Shown here one piece after another: positions 24,497-32,410 of a DNA stretch of 64,000 nucleotides. This stretch comes from Candidatus Gottesmanbacteria bacterium (lineage in GTDB: Bacteria > Patescibacteria > Microgenomatia > 2-02-FULL-39-11): the NCBI GenBank assembly GCA_016186795.1, contig JACPKY010000002.1, forward strand, positions 817,814 through 881,813, read 5' to 3'. Each line of letters starts with the position of its first letter. Position 1 is the first letter of the stretch. The notes below the pieces were generated by a model. It was not told where the DNA came from. It worked only from the letters and a program-made list of their open reading frames with translations, and ran no database searches. A program made the translations under genes and the position numbers.

Positions 24497-25435
24497 CTAC
24501 CTAATTTTAATGACAACTTTCCCCCGTGGATGAACTTCTTCCTGATAGGTAAACGCTTCCTGAACTTTTTCCAGTGGAAATACTTTATCAACATGCACTT
24601 TTATTTTCCCGCTATCGACAAGTTCTGCAAGATGATTTAAATGAGCTGTGTCTGTTTGAGTTCCTTGTCCAATGGCGGAAACTCCATATTTTTGTGCTAG
24701 ATCTTGATTGGGTTGTCCTAACATTGAAACAAAGATGCCTCCTTTTTTGAGAACTGCAAAAGATTTGTCTGTTGTTTCGCCTCCAACCGTATCAAACACC
24801 GCATCAAAGTCTTTGAGTATATCTTCAAACTTTTGTGTTTTGTAATCAATGACCTCGTCTGCACCAAGATTTTTTACAAACTCCATATCCTCTGTTTTTA
24901 CTGTTGTTACAACATATGCACCAAGTACTTTTGACAATTGGATCGCTATGTGACCTATGCCACCTGCTCCACCATGGATAAGAATTTTTTGTCCACTTTG
25001 CAGTTTCATATGCTCTTCTAAAGCTTGCATCGCACTGACTCCAGCAAGCGGCAACGCTCCTGCTTCCTCGAAACTTGATGTGTTTGGTTTAAGAGTAGTA
25101 TTTGTAGCGTTTGCCGTAACATATTCTGCAAATGATCCAGAGCCACCATTTAAAATAATTGCTTGTCCATACACCTCATCACCTACATTAAATTCGGAAA
25201 CACCCTCACCTCCTTCTGAGATTTTACCTGCAAAGTCTCCACCGAGAGTGACGGGTAAAGGAACTGGTGCCATTTTCTGTAAATATCCTGCACGGAATTT
25301 CCAATCAATGGCATTAATACTTGCTGCAAAAACTTCAACTAACACTTGTCCCTGTTTTGGAGAAGGCTTGGGGATATTTTTATTTATTTGTATAACCTCT
25401 ATCCCTCCATATGCGTTGATTTGTGCAGCTTTCAT
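24497..25435 (-). CDS. NADP-dependent MDR oxidoreductase (quinone oxidoreductase-like)
   Basis: 312 residues of the zinc-independent medium-chain dehydrogenase/reductase family: GroES-like N-terminal half (GGDFAGKISEGGEGVSEFNVGDEVYG), cofactor motif ILIHGGAGGIGHIAIQLSK, and a C-terminal HPRGKVVIKI. No zinc-binding cysteines are present. It probably reduces quinones or alkenals with NADPH. Confidence 0.9.
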   Translation of the reverse strand: MKAAQINAYGGIEVIQINKNIPKPSPKQGQVLVEVFAASINAIDWKFRAGYLQKMAPVPLPVTLGGDFAGKISEGGEGVSEFNVGDEVYGQAIILNGGSGSFAEYVTANATNTTLKPNTSSFEEAGALPLAGVSAMQALEEHMKLQSGQKILIHGGAGGIGHIAIQLSKVLGAYVVTTVKTEDMEFVKNLGADEVIDYKTQKFEDILKDFDAVFDTVGGETTDKSFAVLKKGGIFVSMLGQPNQDLAQKYGVSAIGQGTQTDTAHLNHLAELVDSGKIKVHVDKVFPLEKVQEAFTYQEEVHPRGKVVIKIR

Positions 25436-25590
25436 AGGGTTACAATACCACCAAAATTATAGCGCGTAAAGAAGTTAAGAAAATAAAGTGGAAAAAGTTA
25501 AAAATTGTTGCGCCCCCTGTGGGATATTATCCGAATAATAGAAAAATCCCAGCAGGTTCTATTAAGAAATAGTATTATCAGACTTTATAT

Positions 25591-25776
25591 TTATCCCAAA
25601 TCATTAAATAGTTTGTAAGCAACTACTATTCCGAGGATTCCACCAATAGCATTACCAAATAGTGATGAAAAAGATAATAAACTTGCGCCAAAAAATACAG
25701 GAATATAGCCACCTATTAATGAGCCTATTATCAGACCAATCATTACCCATGATTTAGTAGACATATATTTAAACAA
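25591..25776 (-). CDS. Small glycine-zipper membrane protein
   Basis: 61 residues with two hydrophobic helices rich in Gly (IGLIIGSLIGGYIP and FGNAIGGILGIVVAYKL). Short proteins of this pattern are common in bacteria; function unknown. ATG 25764 (MSTKSWV) is an alternative start. Confidence 0.6.
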   Translation of the reverse strand: MFKYMSTKSWVMIGLIIGSLIGGYIPVFFGASLLSFSSLFGNAIGGILGIVVAYKLFNDLG

Positions 25777-26024
25777 TCAAATTAAGCTATACAAAATTAG
25801 ATATTTCTACCTAAATTATATCAGAAGCTCTAACCGTCCAAAGGGGTTTATCCTGAGCGCAGTCGAAGGACTAAAGAAGTTTAGATTATTATGCTAATAT
25901 GCTCCCCTTGATAAACGCATTTAAGAACCGAGAAATAGAATTCGGGATCAGTCTGCAGAACATACAGACTGTATTCGAGACGTTCCAAGTACAGCCCACT
26001 TCATTTTACATTTGCGATCAGTTC

Positions 26025-26492
26025 TCAGCTCACCGCTTTTTTCACGAGTGCCTTGATCTTTGCCTCTTCGGTAGCAGTCAACTCCTTCAACGCGAAGGAA
26101 GTCGGCCATATGGCACCTTCGTCGAGGTTAGCCTCGTCGCTGAAGCCGAACGTCGCGTACCTCGACTTGAACTTATACGCGCTTTGGAAGAAGCAGACGA
26201 CCTTGCCGTCCTTGGCATACGCGGGCATCCCGTACCAAGTCTTTGGTGAGAGTGTTGGGACGCTAGTTTTGATGATCGTATGAAGCCGCTTGGCCATGGT
26301 GCGATCCGGTTCCGGCATCTCGGCGATCTTCGCGAGCACGGCTCTTTCTCCGTCTTGTCCGCTAGCTTCCGCCTTCAATTCTTGGGCGCGCTCCTTCATC
26401 GCAGCCCGTTCCTCGTCTGTGAATCCTTTGAACTTCTTGTTGATCGCGGTGGCGCTCTTGGCGGTCTTTTGCGCGTCCTTCTTTGAGCTCAT
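26025..26492 (-). CDS. DUF1801-family protein
   Basis: 155 residues: a basic helical N-terminus (TDEERAAMKERAQELKAEASG), then the DUF1801/YdhG core with KTWYGMPAYAKDGKVVCFFQ, FATFGFSDEAN-like strand and LKALVKKAV helix. Function unknown. The gene is clearly richer in G and C than everything around it, including at third positions, so it is a likely recent acquisition. Upstream AAGGAGG gives a normal ribosome site. Confidence 0.85.
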   Translation of the reverse strand: MSSKKDAQKTAKSATAINKKFKGFTDEERAAMKERAQELKAEASGQDGERAVLAKIAEMPEPDRTMAKRLHTIIKTSVPTLSPKTWYGMPAYAKDGKVVCFFQSAYKFKSRYATFGFSDEANLDEGAIWPTSFALKELTATEEAKIKALVKKAVS

Positions 26493-26733
26493 AGAAACCT
26501 CCTTTTATTGCTATGAATGTTGTTCATACTTTTATAATATCTGCCTACAATTTCTTTTTCTTCTCTGGCTTTGGCTCCCCAAGCCTTGATACATTATACC
26601 AGCCTATTCTAGATACATTCTCTAATAAAAGTTATATGGGTGAGCTAAAACAAAGATGGTTGGAGATTAAGAAGCTACAGAATAGCCCCCATAAACTTTA
26701 CGGTATAATACCTTAGGAGGAGGTGAATTTCGT

Positions 26734-27165
26734 ATGAAATGGGTCACTAGAGAAAAAGCAAAAGTTGATCGAATTGCTTGTCCATGGTTAATAAAAAACT
26801 TTATTGACAAAGAGGCAGAGTTTCTATTTGTTCCAGCAGACCAAGTTCTGACTGTTGCGGAAAAAGAACAAGCTATTTCCTTTGATGCTCCAAATGCAAA
26901 ATTCAAGCACACAGTAGATGGCAACTGTACCTTTGAAGTATTAGTTGAACACTACAAAATAGATGATCCTGCAGTACAAAAATTAGCAAAAATTGTACAT
27001 GGAGCAGATGTTCCAAAAGATGTTACTCTTACACCAGAGTCAGCAGGGTTGCAAACCATTGCAGAAGGTTTTAGATTGATCTCAAAAGACGACCATGACA
27101 ATATGGCAAAGCAATTTGCAGTATATGACGCACTGTATGCCTACTTTAAAGAGCCAAGCGAATAA
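26734..27165 (+). CDS. ChrB-type chromate resistance protein
   Basis: 143 residues: KWVTREKAKVDRIACPWLIKNFID then AEFLFVPADQV, the conserved core of the ChrB C-terminal domain family. ChrB is a chromate-sensitive regulator or accessory protein; this short form lacks the N-terminal extension of full ChrB. It is preceded by a strong AGGAGGAGGTG ribosome site (26715-26725) and a TATAAT (26704-26709), and runs directly into an MFS transporter. Confidence 0.88.
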   Translation: MKWVTREKAKVDRIACPWLIKNFIDKEAEFLFVPADQVLTVAEKEQAISFDAPNAKFKHTVDGNCTFEVLVEHYKIDDPAVQKLAKIVHGADVPKDVTLTPESAGLQTIAEGFRLISKDDHDNMAKQFAVYDALYAYFKEPSE

Positions 27166-27167
27166 GT

Positions 27168-28355
27168 ATGCTTACATGGTTATCAAAAGACGGAAAAATC
27201 ATTTTTGCAAGCAGAGCGATTCGATCCTTTGCATTTGGGTTTATCAGCATCATCATCGGTATTTACCTGAAGGAAATTGGCCTCTCTGTATCTTATATTG
27301 GTATTCTTTTAAGTTCGTCTATTTTTGGTGGAGCACTCTTTTCAATCCTTGTAGGTCGTTATGCAGCAAAGCATGGACTAAAAACAATGTTTCTGCTTTC
27401 TTCTTTAGTAAGCTTAATAGGAATAACCTTCTATATACTTACCAATAACTACGTAATTCTCGTACTTGCCTCACTCATTGCATTTATCAGTCCAAGCGGA
27501 AGGGAGATGGGCCCGTTTTTATCGCTTGAACAAGCATACTTGTCTTTTACAAGTAAAAATAGAGCAAGAACATTTTCTTTTTTTAACATTACCTCAAATC
27601 TGGCTATAACCTTTGGAAGTCTACTGGGTTTTTTACCCTCTACCTTACAAAACTACAGTCATATGAATATAGTTACCTCATTTAAGACAGTTTTTATACT
27701 CTATCTTCTGCTTAACCTTATTACGCTTTTCCTTTACAGCAGAATATCAGAAGTAAAATTTGAGCAAGAACGAATAAAACTTTCTGATAGAAGCAAGAAG
27801 GTTATTACAAAGTTATCTCTGTTATTCTGTGTAGACTCTTTTGCTGGAGGGTTCGTTATTAGCAGCATTATCTCCCTTTGGTTTCATACCAAGTTTAATC
27901 TAGCATTGTCAACAATATCTGTGATTTTCTTTGTGGGAAATTCTATTGAGACAGTATCGTACTATTTATCGGGAAAGTTGGCGGAGCGACTTGGACTTAT
28001 TAACACAATGGTTTTTACCCACATTCCCTCGAGTATATTTTTAATTCTGATGTCATTTATGCCAAGCGCCTACCTTGCTTCTTTATTTTACTTCTTACGA
28101 TTATCTCTTTCTGAAATGGATATACCTGCTCGTCAAGCATATGTCGTTTCCATTGTTGAACCTCAAGAGCGATCGCAAGCCGCATCTATTACCACAACTG
28201 CAAAACTAATAGCTTCCTCAATCAGTCCATCAATTGCCACAAGAGTGCTCCTTTTACCCTTTTTATCGCCCTTTGTGATAGCAGGAGCATTAAAGATTAT
28301 CTATGACCTAACGCTTTTCTATAACTTTAAGAAGATAAAACCAACTGAGGAGTGA
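27168..28355 (+). CDS. MFS transporter
   Basis: 395 residues, about 12 membrane helices, with a major-facilitator loop signature after helix 2 (VGRYAAKHGLKTMF) and the corresponding GKLAERLGLINTMVF after helix 8. It starts 3 bases after the ChrB stop, so the pair is one operon. In other bacteria ChrB stands next to ChrA, a transporter of an unrelated family; here the MFS protein may do an equivalent export job. Confidence 0.88.
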   Translation: MLTWLSKDGKIIFASRAIRSFAFGFISIIIGIYLKEIGLSVSYIGILLSSSIFGGALFSILVGRYAAKHGLKTMFLLSSLVSLIGITFYILTNNYVILVLASLIAFISPSGREMGPFLSLEQAYLSFTSKNRARTFSFFNITSNLAITFGSLLGFLPSTLQNYSHMNIVTSFKTVFILYLLLNLITLFLYSRISEVKFEQERIKLSDRSKKVITKLSLLFCVDSFAGGFVISSIISLWFHTKFNLALSTISVIFFVGNSIETVSYYLSGKLAERLGLINTMVFTHIPSSIFLILMSFMPSAYLASLFYFLRLSLSEMDIPARQAYVVSIVEPQERSQAASITTTAKLIASSISPSIATRVLLLPFLSPFVIAGALKIIYDLTLFYNFKKIKPTEE

Positions 28356-28399
28356 GTTTATCTTATTTAGATTGTTACGACAATCTAAACTATTTATTA

Positions 28400-28417
28400 G
28401 CTCCCCCGCGTGGATTC
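28400..28417. repeat. 18-bp copy of the tRNA-Asn 3' end
   Basis: GCTCCCCCGCGTGGATTC is identical to 30457-30474, the 3' end of tRNA-Asn (discriminator, acceptor and part of the T arm). Such partial copies are often left by site-specific integration at a tRNA gene. Confidence 0.7.
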
Positions 28418-28443
28418 CCTTCGGTAAACTCAGGGTAAACTTC

Positions 28444-28731
28444 TCATCCAGAGAGAAGAGCTTCGGCAAATTCAGTACAGGCATTGATCCCAAGTCTTCC
28501 ATCAACTAACATCTGCTTCTTTGCTCGATTCCAACCTTTTAATTGCTTTTCTCGCTTTGCTGCTTCACTTTCTTGAGCGTATTTCTCACAATACACTATC
28601 TTGATTTGAGAAAACTTTTTGGTAAAAAAAGAATTTTTATTTTTGTGCTGTGCAATTCTTTTTACTAAATCATTGGTGATCCCGATGTAAAAAGTTTTCT
28701 CATCGCAAAGAAGTATATATACAAACCACAT
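28444..28731 (-). CDS. GIY-YIG nuclease-domain protein 1
   Basis: 95 residues of the short UvrC-N-like group: MWFVYILLCDEKTFYIGITND, then Arg-26-equivalent KRIAQHKNKNSFF, and KREKQLKGWNRAKK. Catalytic Tyr, Arg and Glu positions are present. The last about 15 residues come from a dispersed repeat (ACTGAATTTGCCGAAG) and are probably not ancestral. Small GIY-YIG proteins of this type are abundant in CPR; the role is uncertain. Confidence 0.85.
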   Translation of the reverse strand: MWFVYILLCDEKTFYIGITNDLVKRIAQHKNKNSFFTKKFSQIKIVYCEKYAQESEAAKREKQLKGWNRAKKQMLVDGRLGINACTEFAEALLSG

Positions 28732-29041
28732 TGTATTAGTATTTTATAATATGTGGCCTGCATTGAGCTTGCCGAAGTGCTCGCTAAATGGGACGATTTT
28801 AGACAGACGAATTGGGATGAAATTATAGAATATCCTGAAGAAACACTAAGACAAACAAAATATCTGCTTTCGGGTATATCTGCCTAAATAACTAACTTAT
28901 GGAATAATTCTTTTTCCGGTAGACTTTTTAGTTAGTCCTATCATTTCTACTAAATATCCCCTGAGCGATAACATTCAAAACTATATAATTTTATTTCCTA
29001 TTCCAGATCTTCAATTTTGATCACACTTACTTTTACTTTTA
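28732..29041. other. 310-base intergenic stretch
   Basis: Contains one dispersed-repeat motif (GCATTGAGCTTGCCGAAGTG from 28760) and an open frame from a possible GTG at 28755 to a stop at 28888 whose peptide (ending TLRQTKYLLSGISA) I do not recognise and which has no ribosome site. No RNA gene is seen. Confidence 0.4.
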
Positions 29042-29623
29042 TTAACTAATAATTTGAGCACCACAACTAGGACAAACGTTAGATCCAATAAGTATGCCTA
29101 TACTTGTTCCACATTCGCTACAAACTATATTCGGATGGACTTCGTTTATTGATTCTGAAGGCGAAGGCGATGGAGAGAAAGATTTAGAGGGGGAAACAGA
29201 GGCATTAGCAATTCCAGAGGCTGTGGTAACTGCAGTTCCTAGAGTCATATTATTAATCGTTTCATTAGCGAACTTTTTTAACTCAAGTTTAAAATCCTCA
29301 AGATTGATCTGGTTCTGTTGGAGTTTATCTAGTTTGTTGCTCATATCTTCTAACCGAATTACCTCTCGATTATCTGGAAACATTTTCTCTACCATTTCAA
29401 ACCAATTATCTCTTGCCTCAATAATTCTTTTCCTTTTATTTGGGTCATTACCGAATCTTTCGTGACAATTGGGACAAAGCGGAGCCGCGTTACTTATATC
29501 ATTTGATCCCCCTTCTTTTTCAGGTTTAATATGATGAACTTCAATATCAAGACTTTGACAAAAGCAACATTTAAACATTGCTTTTTTTCTTATTACTTTT
29601 TTTGTTTCTTCTGTAAAATCCAT
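29042..29623 (-). CDS. HNH nuclease-like protein with C-terminal zinc ribbon
   Basis: 193 residues. The N-terminal HNH domain has CCFCQSLDIEVHHIKPEKEGG, APLCPNCHERFG: zinc cysteines (CxxC pairs) and the catalytic HH. A helical and Ser/Pro-rich linker leads to a zinc ribbon with CSECG and CPSCG. Probably cuts or nicks nucleic acid. It lies in the nuclease-rich block beside tRNA-Asn. Confidence 0.85.
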   Translation of the reverse strand: MDFTEETKKVIRKKAMFKCCFCQSLDIEVHHIKPEKEGGSNDISNAAPLCPNCHERFGNDPNKRKRIIEARDNWFEMVEKMFPDNREVIRLEDMSNKLDKLQQNQINLEDFKLELKKFANETINNMTLGTAVTTASGIANASVSPSKSFSPSPSPSESINEVHPNIVCSECGTSIGILIGSNVCPSCGAQIIS

Positions 29624-29634
29624 ATTGTTGTCAA

Positions 29635-29880
29635 CTACGAGTTCTTAATTAATTCTCTCATCAGCGCAAAATCCGAATCGCTGAACCATACGGTATTAAG
29701 AGACCATCGAATTGCTCTACCAATTTTACCTCTAGGGTGGACATATCCCTTACGATATAACTGTTTGACGATTGCTCCTTCTGATTTTCCCGATACCGTT
29801 GTCTCTTTATTGGGACTGTCTGCGATTTTAAGCAGCAGACGTATCTGATTGAGTGGCATAAAAGTGATTTTTTCTCTCAT
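29635..29880 (-). CDS. Small hypothetical protein, possibly winged-helix
   Basis: 81 residues. Helix-rich with EGAIVKQLYRKGYVHPRGKIGRAI in the middle, resembling a recognition helix and wing, and a C-terminal DSDFALMRELI helix. It starts 11 bases from the HNH gene and is probably upstream in the same operon. Function unknown. Confidence 0.55.
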   Translation of the reverse strand: MREKITFMPLNQIRLLLKIADSPNKETTVSGKSEGAIVKQLYRKGYVHPRGKIGRAIRWSLNTVWFSDSDFALMRELIKNS

Positions 29881-30095
29881 ATTTATTACCTATTCCAATA
29901 TAATTTATATATTATATCATACTACAGCTTCTATTGCAAGCACTTCATACGTAATAATCTACATCCACGACATCCATTTAGTGAAATGTTATAATGCTAA
30001 CAAACAGAGCGAGAAAATACCTTTGGCGTGGTCTTGAACCCTGAAAGGGGGGCTTCTCGTAAGGGGACGGTTCTCAGCTACTGTTTTGATAAATT

Positions 30096-30362
30096 CTACT
30101 TTTTCCAAGGAGACTTTTTGAAATAATCCTTCAACATTTTTTCTATCTCCTTCTTACCATTTCCTCCTTTTAAATAGACTTCTCTTCTTTTTGCATCTGA
30201 TTCTATCAAAAATGCTTCGTAATAAATAAGTGTAAGAGGAAGACGATGTTTAGTAGAAAATACAAATCCGTTTTTATGCTTCTTAATTCTTGTTTTTAAA
30301 TCCTGGGCATATCCTGTATATAATTTCCCATCTTCACAATGGAGAATATAAACGTAATACAC
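30096..30362 (-). CDS. GIY-YIG nuclease-domain protein 2
   Basis: 88 residues: YYVYILHCEDGKLYTGYAQDLKTRIKKH and an Glu in SDAKRREVYLKGGNGKKEIE. The canonical GIY part is replaced by YTGYAQ, common in this group. It lies 93 bases downstream of tRNA-Asn, separated from it by three hairpins. Confidence 0.88.
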   Translation of the reverse strand: MYYVYILHCEDGKLYTGYAQDLKTRIKKHKNGFVFSTKHRLPLTLIYYEAFLIESDAKRREVYLKGGNGKKEIEKMLKDYFKKSPWKK

Positions 30363-30384
30363 ATAATAAGTATAACAATAATAA

Positions 30385-30411
30385 AGCCCCGTTAAACGGG
30401 GCTATATTTTT
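30385..30411 (-). terminator. Terminator hairpin downstream of tRNA-Asn
   Basis: 7-bp GC-rich stem AGCCCCG/CGGGGCT. Two further hairpins (30423-30437 and 30442-30458) lie between it and the tRNA, the last overlapping the encoded CCA. On the minus strand the stem is followed by TTATTATT; on the plus strand by a T run. Confidence 0.6.
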
Positions 30412-30454
30412 CAGTAATGGCTGTGCGCTTAGCGCACTATCGCCACGCTGAGCG

Positions 30455-30723
30455 TGGCTCCCCCGCGTGGATTCGAACCACGAACCTTCTTCTTACAGAA
30501 ATCCTCTTGTTACCAAAAGGGCTGGACTATCTTATTACCGACTAGGTCGGTATCAGGTATATAGTCTCTACACATTTATTCCGACAATACGTCGGAAACT
30601 TAGCTCGGGATTACCCCACATAAAATGTAGGAGTCCCCCGAATTAGCCTGATTTTCGATACGCATTGCTGCGTAAAGCTGCCAATAAAGACAGGAAGCCG
30701 CTCTACCGTTGAGCTACAGGGGA
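30455..30723 (-). tRNA. tRNA-Asn(GUU) interrupted by a group I intron
   Basis: Exons at 30723-30690 and 30495-30455. Joined, they give a complete tRNA: 7-bp acceptor TCCCCTG/CGGGGGA, D arm GCTC/GAGC, anticodon loop CTGTTAA (anticodon GTT), T arm CGTGG/CCACG and an encoded CCA. One G-A mismatch at the top of the anticodon stem. The intron separates U35 from U36. Confidence 0.9.
30496..30689 (-). ncRNA. Group I self-splicing intron (194 nt)
   Basis: P1 pairs exon CTGT with intron GCAG, giving the required U-G pair at the 5' splice site, and the last intron base is G. Core elements are recognisable: the P segment AATTCGGGGG, the GGTAATCCCGAGC segment, and P7 with GTAGAGACTA opposite AATAAGATAGTCC. 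No ORF fits inside. It resembles the IC3-like introns of bacterial tRNA genes. Confidence 0.88.
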
Positions 30724-31422
30724 ATGTAAATGTACGGATGGCATTTTAGCACCAAACAACGCAAAAATCCACCCTATAATTCGCCTATGAATTTCAGAGT
30801 CATTCACTCGAATTGCAAATACACCATATTGGTGAATATTTTTCCGAATTTTTTTAGAATCTTTTTTGTCGGAGGCAATATATGTTTTATAAAAATTTTT
30901 CCTATCAATACCAGTTAATTGCGACCAAAATAATTTTGCTTTTTTCTCATCTCTTCTTTCATGCAACCATATAGCTCCTCTATATTTAGAATTTTCTATA
31001 TCACAATATTTTCGAAACCATTTCATCATAAACCTAATAAGGGTCGGATTTGCATTTGAAAAGCCTATTTGACCATCTGTCTTATCACCTTCTCCTGCAT
31101 ACAAAGCAACTCCAGCTATAAACTCTTCTCTACTATTTAATTGTCCAATATCCTGTTTAGCTCTTTGGTGAATACTAGCAATTTTTTGATGTCGCCTGCG
31201 CCGTTTATTATCTGCTGCAATTATTGATCCACGACGCTGACCTAAATTTCTCATAGAGATAAGCCTTTGTTTTTGAACCACTGAAAGTTCAATATCTTTA
31301 CACCAACGACTAATTGTATCTTTGGAAACATGAATTTTTTGCAGAATTTCCCCATAAGATAGGCCTTTTTTACGTAACGATTGCGCAATATTTTTCTCAT
31401 TTAACTTTCCGAAATATCCCAT
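30703..31422 (-). CDS. HTH plus LAGLIDADG-like endonuclease-family protein
   Basis: 239 residues. The N-terminus is a helix-turn-helix (GLSYGEILQKIHVSKDTISRW then CKDIELSVVQKQRL). The C-terminal half has AGVALYAGEGDK, GFSNANPTLIRFMMKWFRKY and VNDSEIHRRIIGWIF, a pattern of LAGLIDADG-like homing endonucleases found widely in CPR genomes. The last seven codons and stop lie inside the 5' exon of the intron-bearing tRNA-Asn on the same strand. It may be linked with intron or tRNA-locus mobility; this is inference. Confidence 0.7.
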   Translation of the reverse strand: MGYFGKLNEKNIAQSLRKKGLSYGEILQKIHVSKDTISRWCKDIELSVVQKQRLISMRNLGQRRGSIIAADNKRRRRHQKIASIHQRAKQDIGQLNSREEFIAGVALYAGEGDKTDGQIGFSNANPTLIRFMMKWFRKYCDIENSKYRGAIWLHERRDEKKAKLFWSQLTGIDRKNFYKTYIASDKKDSKKIRKNIHQYGVFAIRVNDSEIHRRIIGWIFALFGAKMPSVHLHSPVAQR

Positions 31423-31545
31423 ACTTCTATGCTAATAATCAAACCTACAATTGTCAACTATTCATCTATCTATTCTTTGTTTGGTTTATGTTAAAATCGT
31501 CTCGCTTCTTTCACTCAATTTGACTTATTGATGTATAATTGCCAT

Positions 31546-32406
31546 ATGAGACGGCTACTCGCAATGACTGCAGGAATCTTCTCCGTATTTGTTTTTGGAA
31601 TTTTCCTTACCGGATATGCCGGAGCCGTGCCGAACCTTTCGAATGCCCAGTTACAAACTCCTGGTACCTCACGGACACTTACTCTTCCCCCAGAAGCAGA
31701 CCACTCTTCAGTTATTTCTCTTGGAACGGCTGTAGATCCGGGAACAGGAAAAAAAGTTGAAGGGTACGCAATCATTCACTACAAAAACCAGCCAGCGAAA
31801 CCATCAAAACCGCCTCGGGGAGGAAACACTCAATGCTATTCATTTTTAGCCCAAGGAGCAAAATGGAAGACAGTTGAGCCATGGATTGTGAATCTTTCCA
31901 ACATTGATGGTCTCTCTGAACAATTTGTCGCAGATAATCTTGCCACCGACATCACCAAATGGGAAGATGCAACAGATGGGATACTCGGGAATGGAACAAG
32001 TGGTGACATTCTGGGAAATGGAAGTACAACCAATGCCGTATTAATAGCAGATACCACTTCTCCTGATAATAATAACGAAGTGTATTTTGCAGACGTATCT
32101 TCAAGCGATGCAATTGCAGTCACAATCGTCTGGGGAATTTTCTCAGGACCACCGTTTGGGAGAGAACTTGTGGAATGGGACCAAGTGTACGATGATGTCG
32201 ATTATGACTGGTCAGCTAGTGGTGAAGCAACAAAAATGGATTTTGAAAATATCGCAACACATGAACTTGGGCATAGTGTCGGACTTGCGGATCTTTACGA
32301 ACTCTCTTGTAGCGAACAGACGATGTACGGCTACGCAGAAAATGGGGAAACCAAAAAGAGTACACTTGAGTCTGGAGATATCGCTGGCGTAAACGCCTTG
32401 TATTAA
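31546..32406 (+). CDS. Secreted matrixin-like zinc metalloprotease (M10)
   Basis: 286 residues from ATG 31546. Signal peptide to about residue 27, then a propeptide-like region and a catalytic domain with ATHELGHSVGLADLY (His239), which fits HExxHxxGLxD, followed by the Met-turn EQTMYGYA. The C-terminus ends ESGDIAGVNALY, as in matrixins. It would degrade proteins outside the cell. TATAAT at 31534-31539 lies 6 bases before the ATG, so the mRNA is probably leaderless. Confidence 0.88.
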   Translation: MRRLLAMTAGIFSVFVFGIFLTGYAGAVPNLSNAQLQTPGTSRTLTLPPEADHSSVISLGTAVDPGTGKKVEGYAIIHYKNQPAKPSKPPRGGNTQCYSFLAQGAKWKTVEPWIVNLSNIDGLSEQFVADNLATDITKWEDATDGILGNGTSGDILGNGSTTNAVLIADTTSPDNNNEVYFADVSSSDAIAVTIVWGIFSGPPFGRELVEWDQVYDDVDYDWSASGEATKMDFENIATHELGHSVGLADLYELSCSEQTMYGYAENGETKKSTLESGDIAGVNALY

Positions 32407-32410
32407 ACGG

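Noticed and set aside
28400..28417. Second tRNA-Asn gene
   Set aside because: Only 18 bases of the 3' end match; no D or anticodon arm follows.
29990..30085. Possible tRNA or small RNA with TTCAAG-like loop
   Set aside because: No acceptor or T stem forms and the hairpins are weak.
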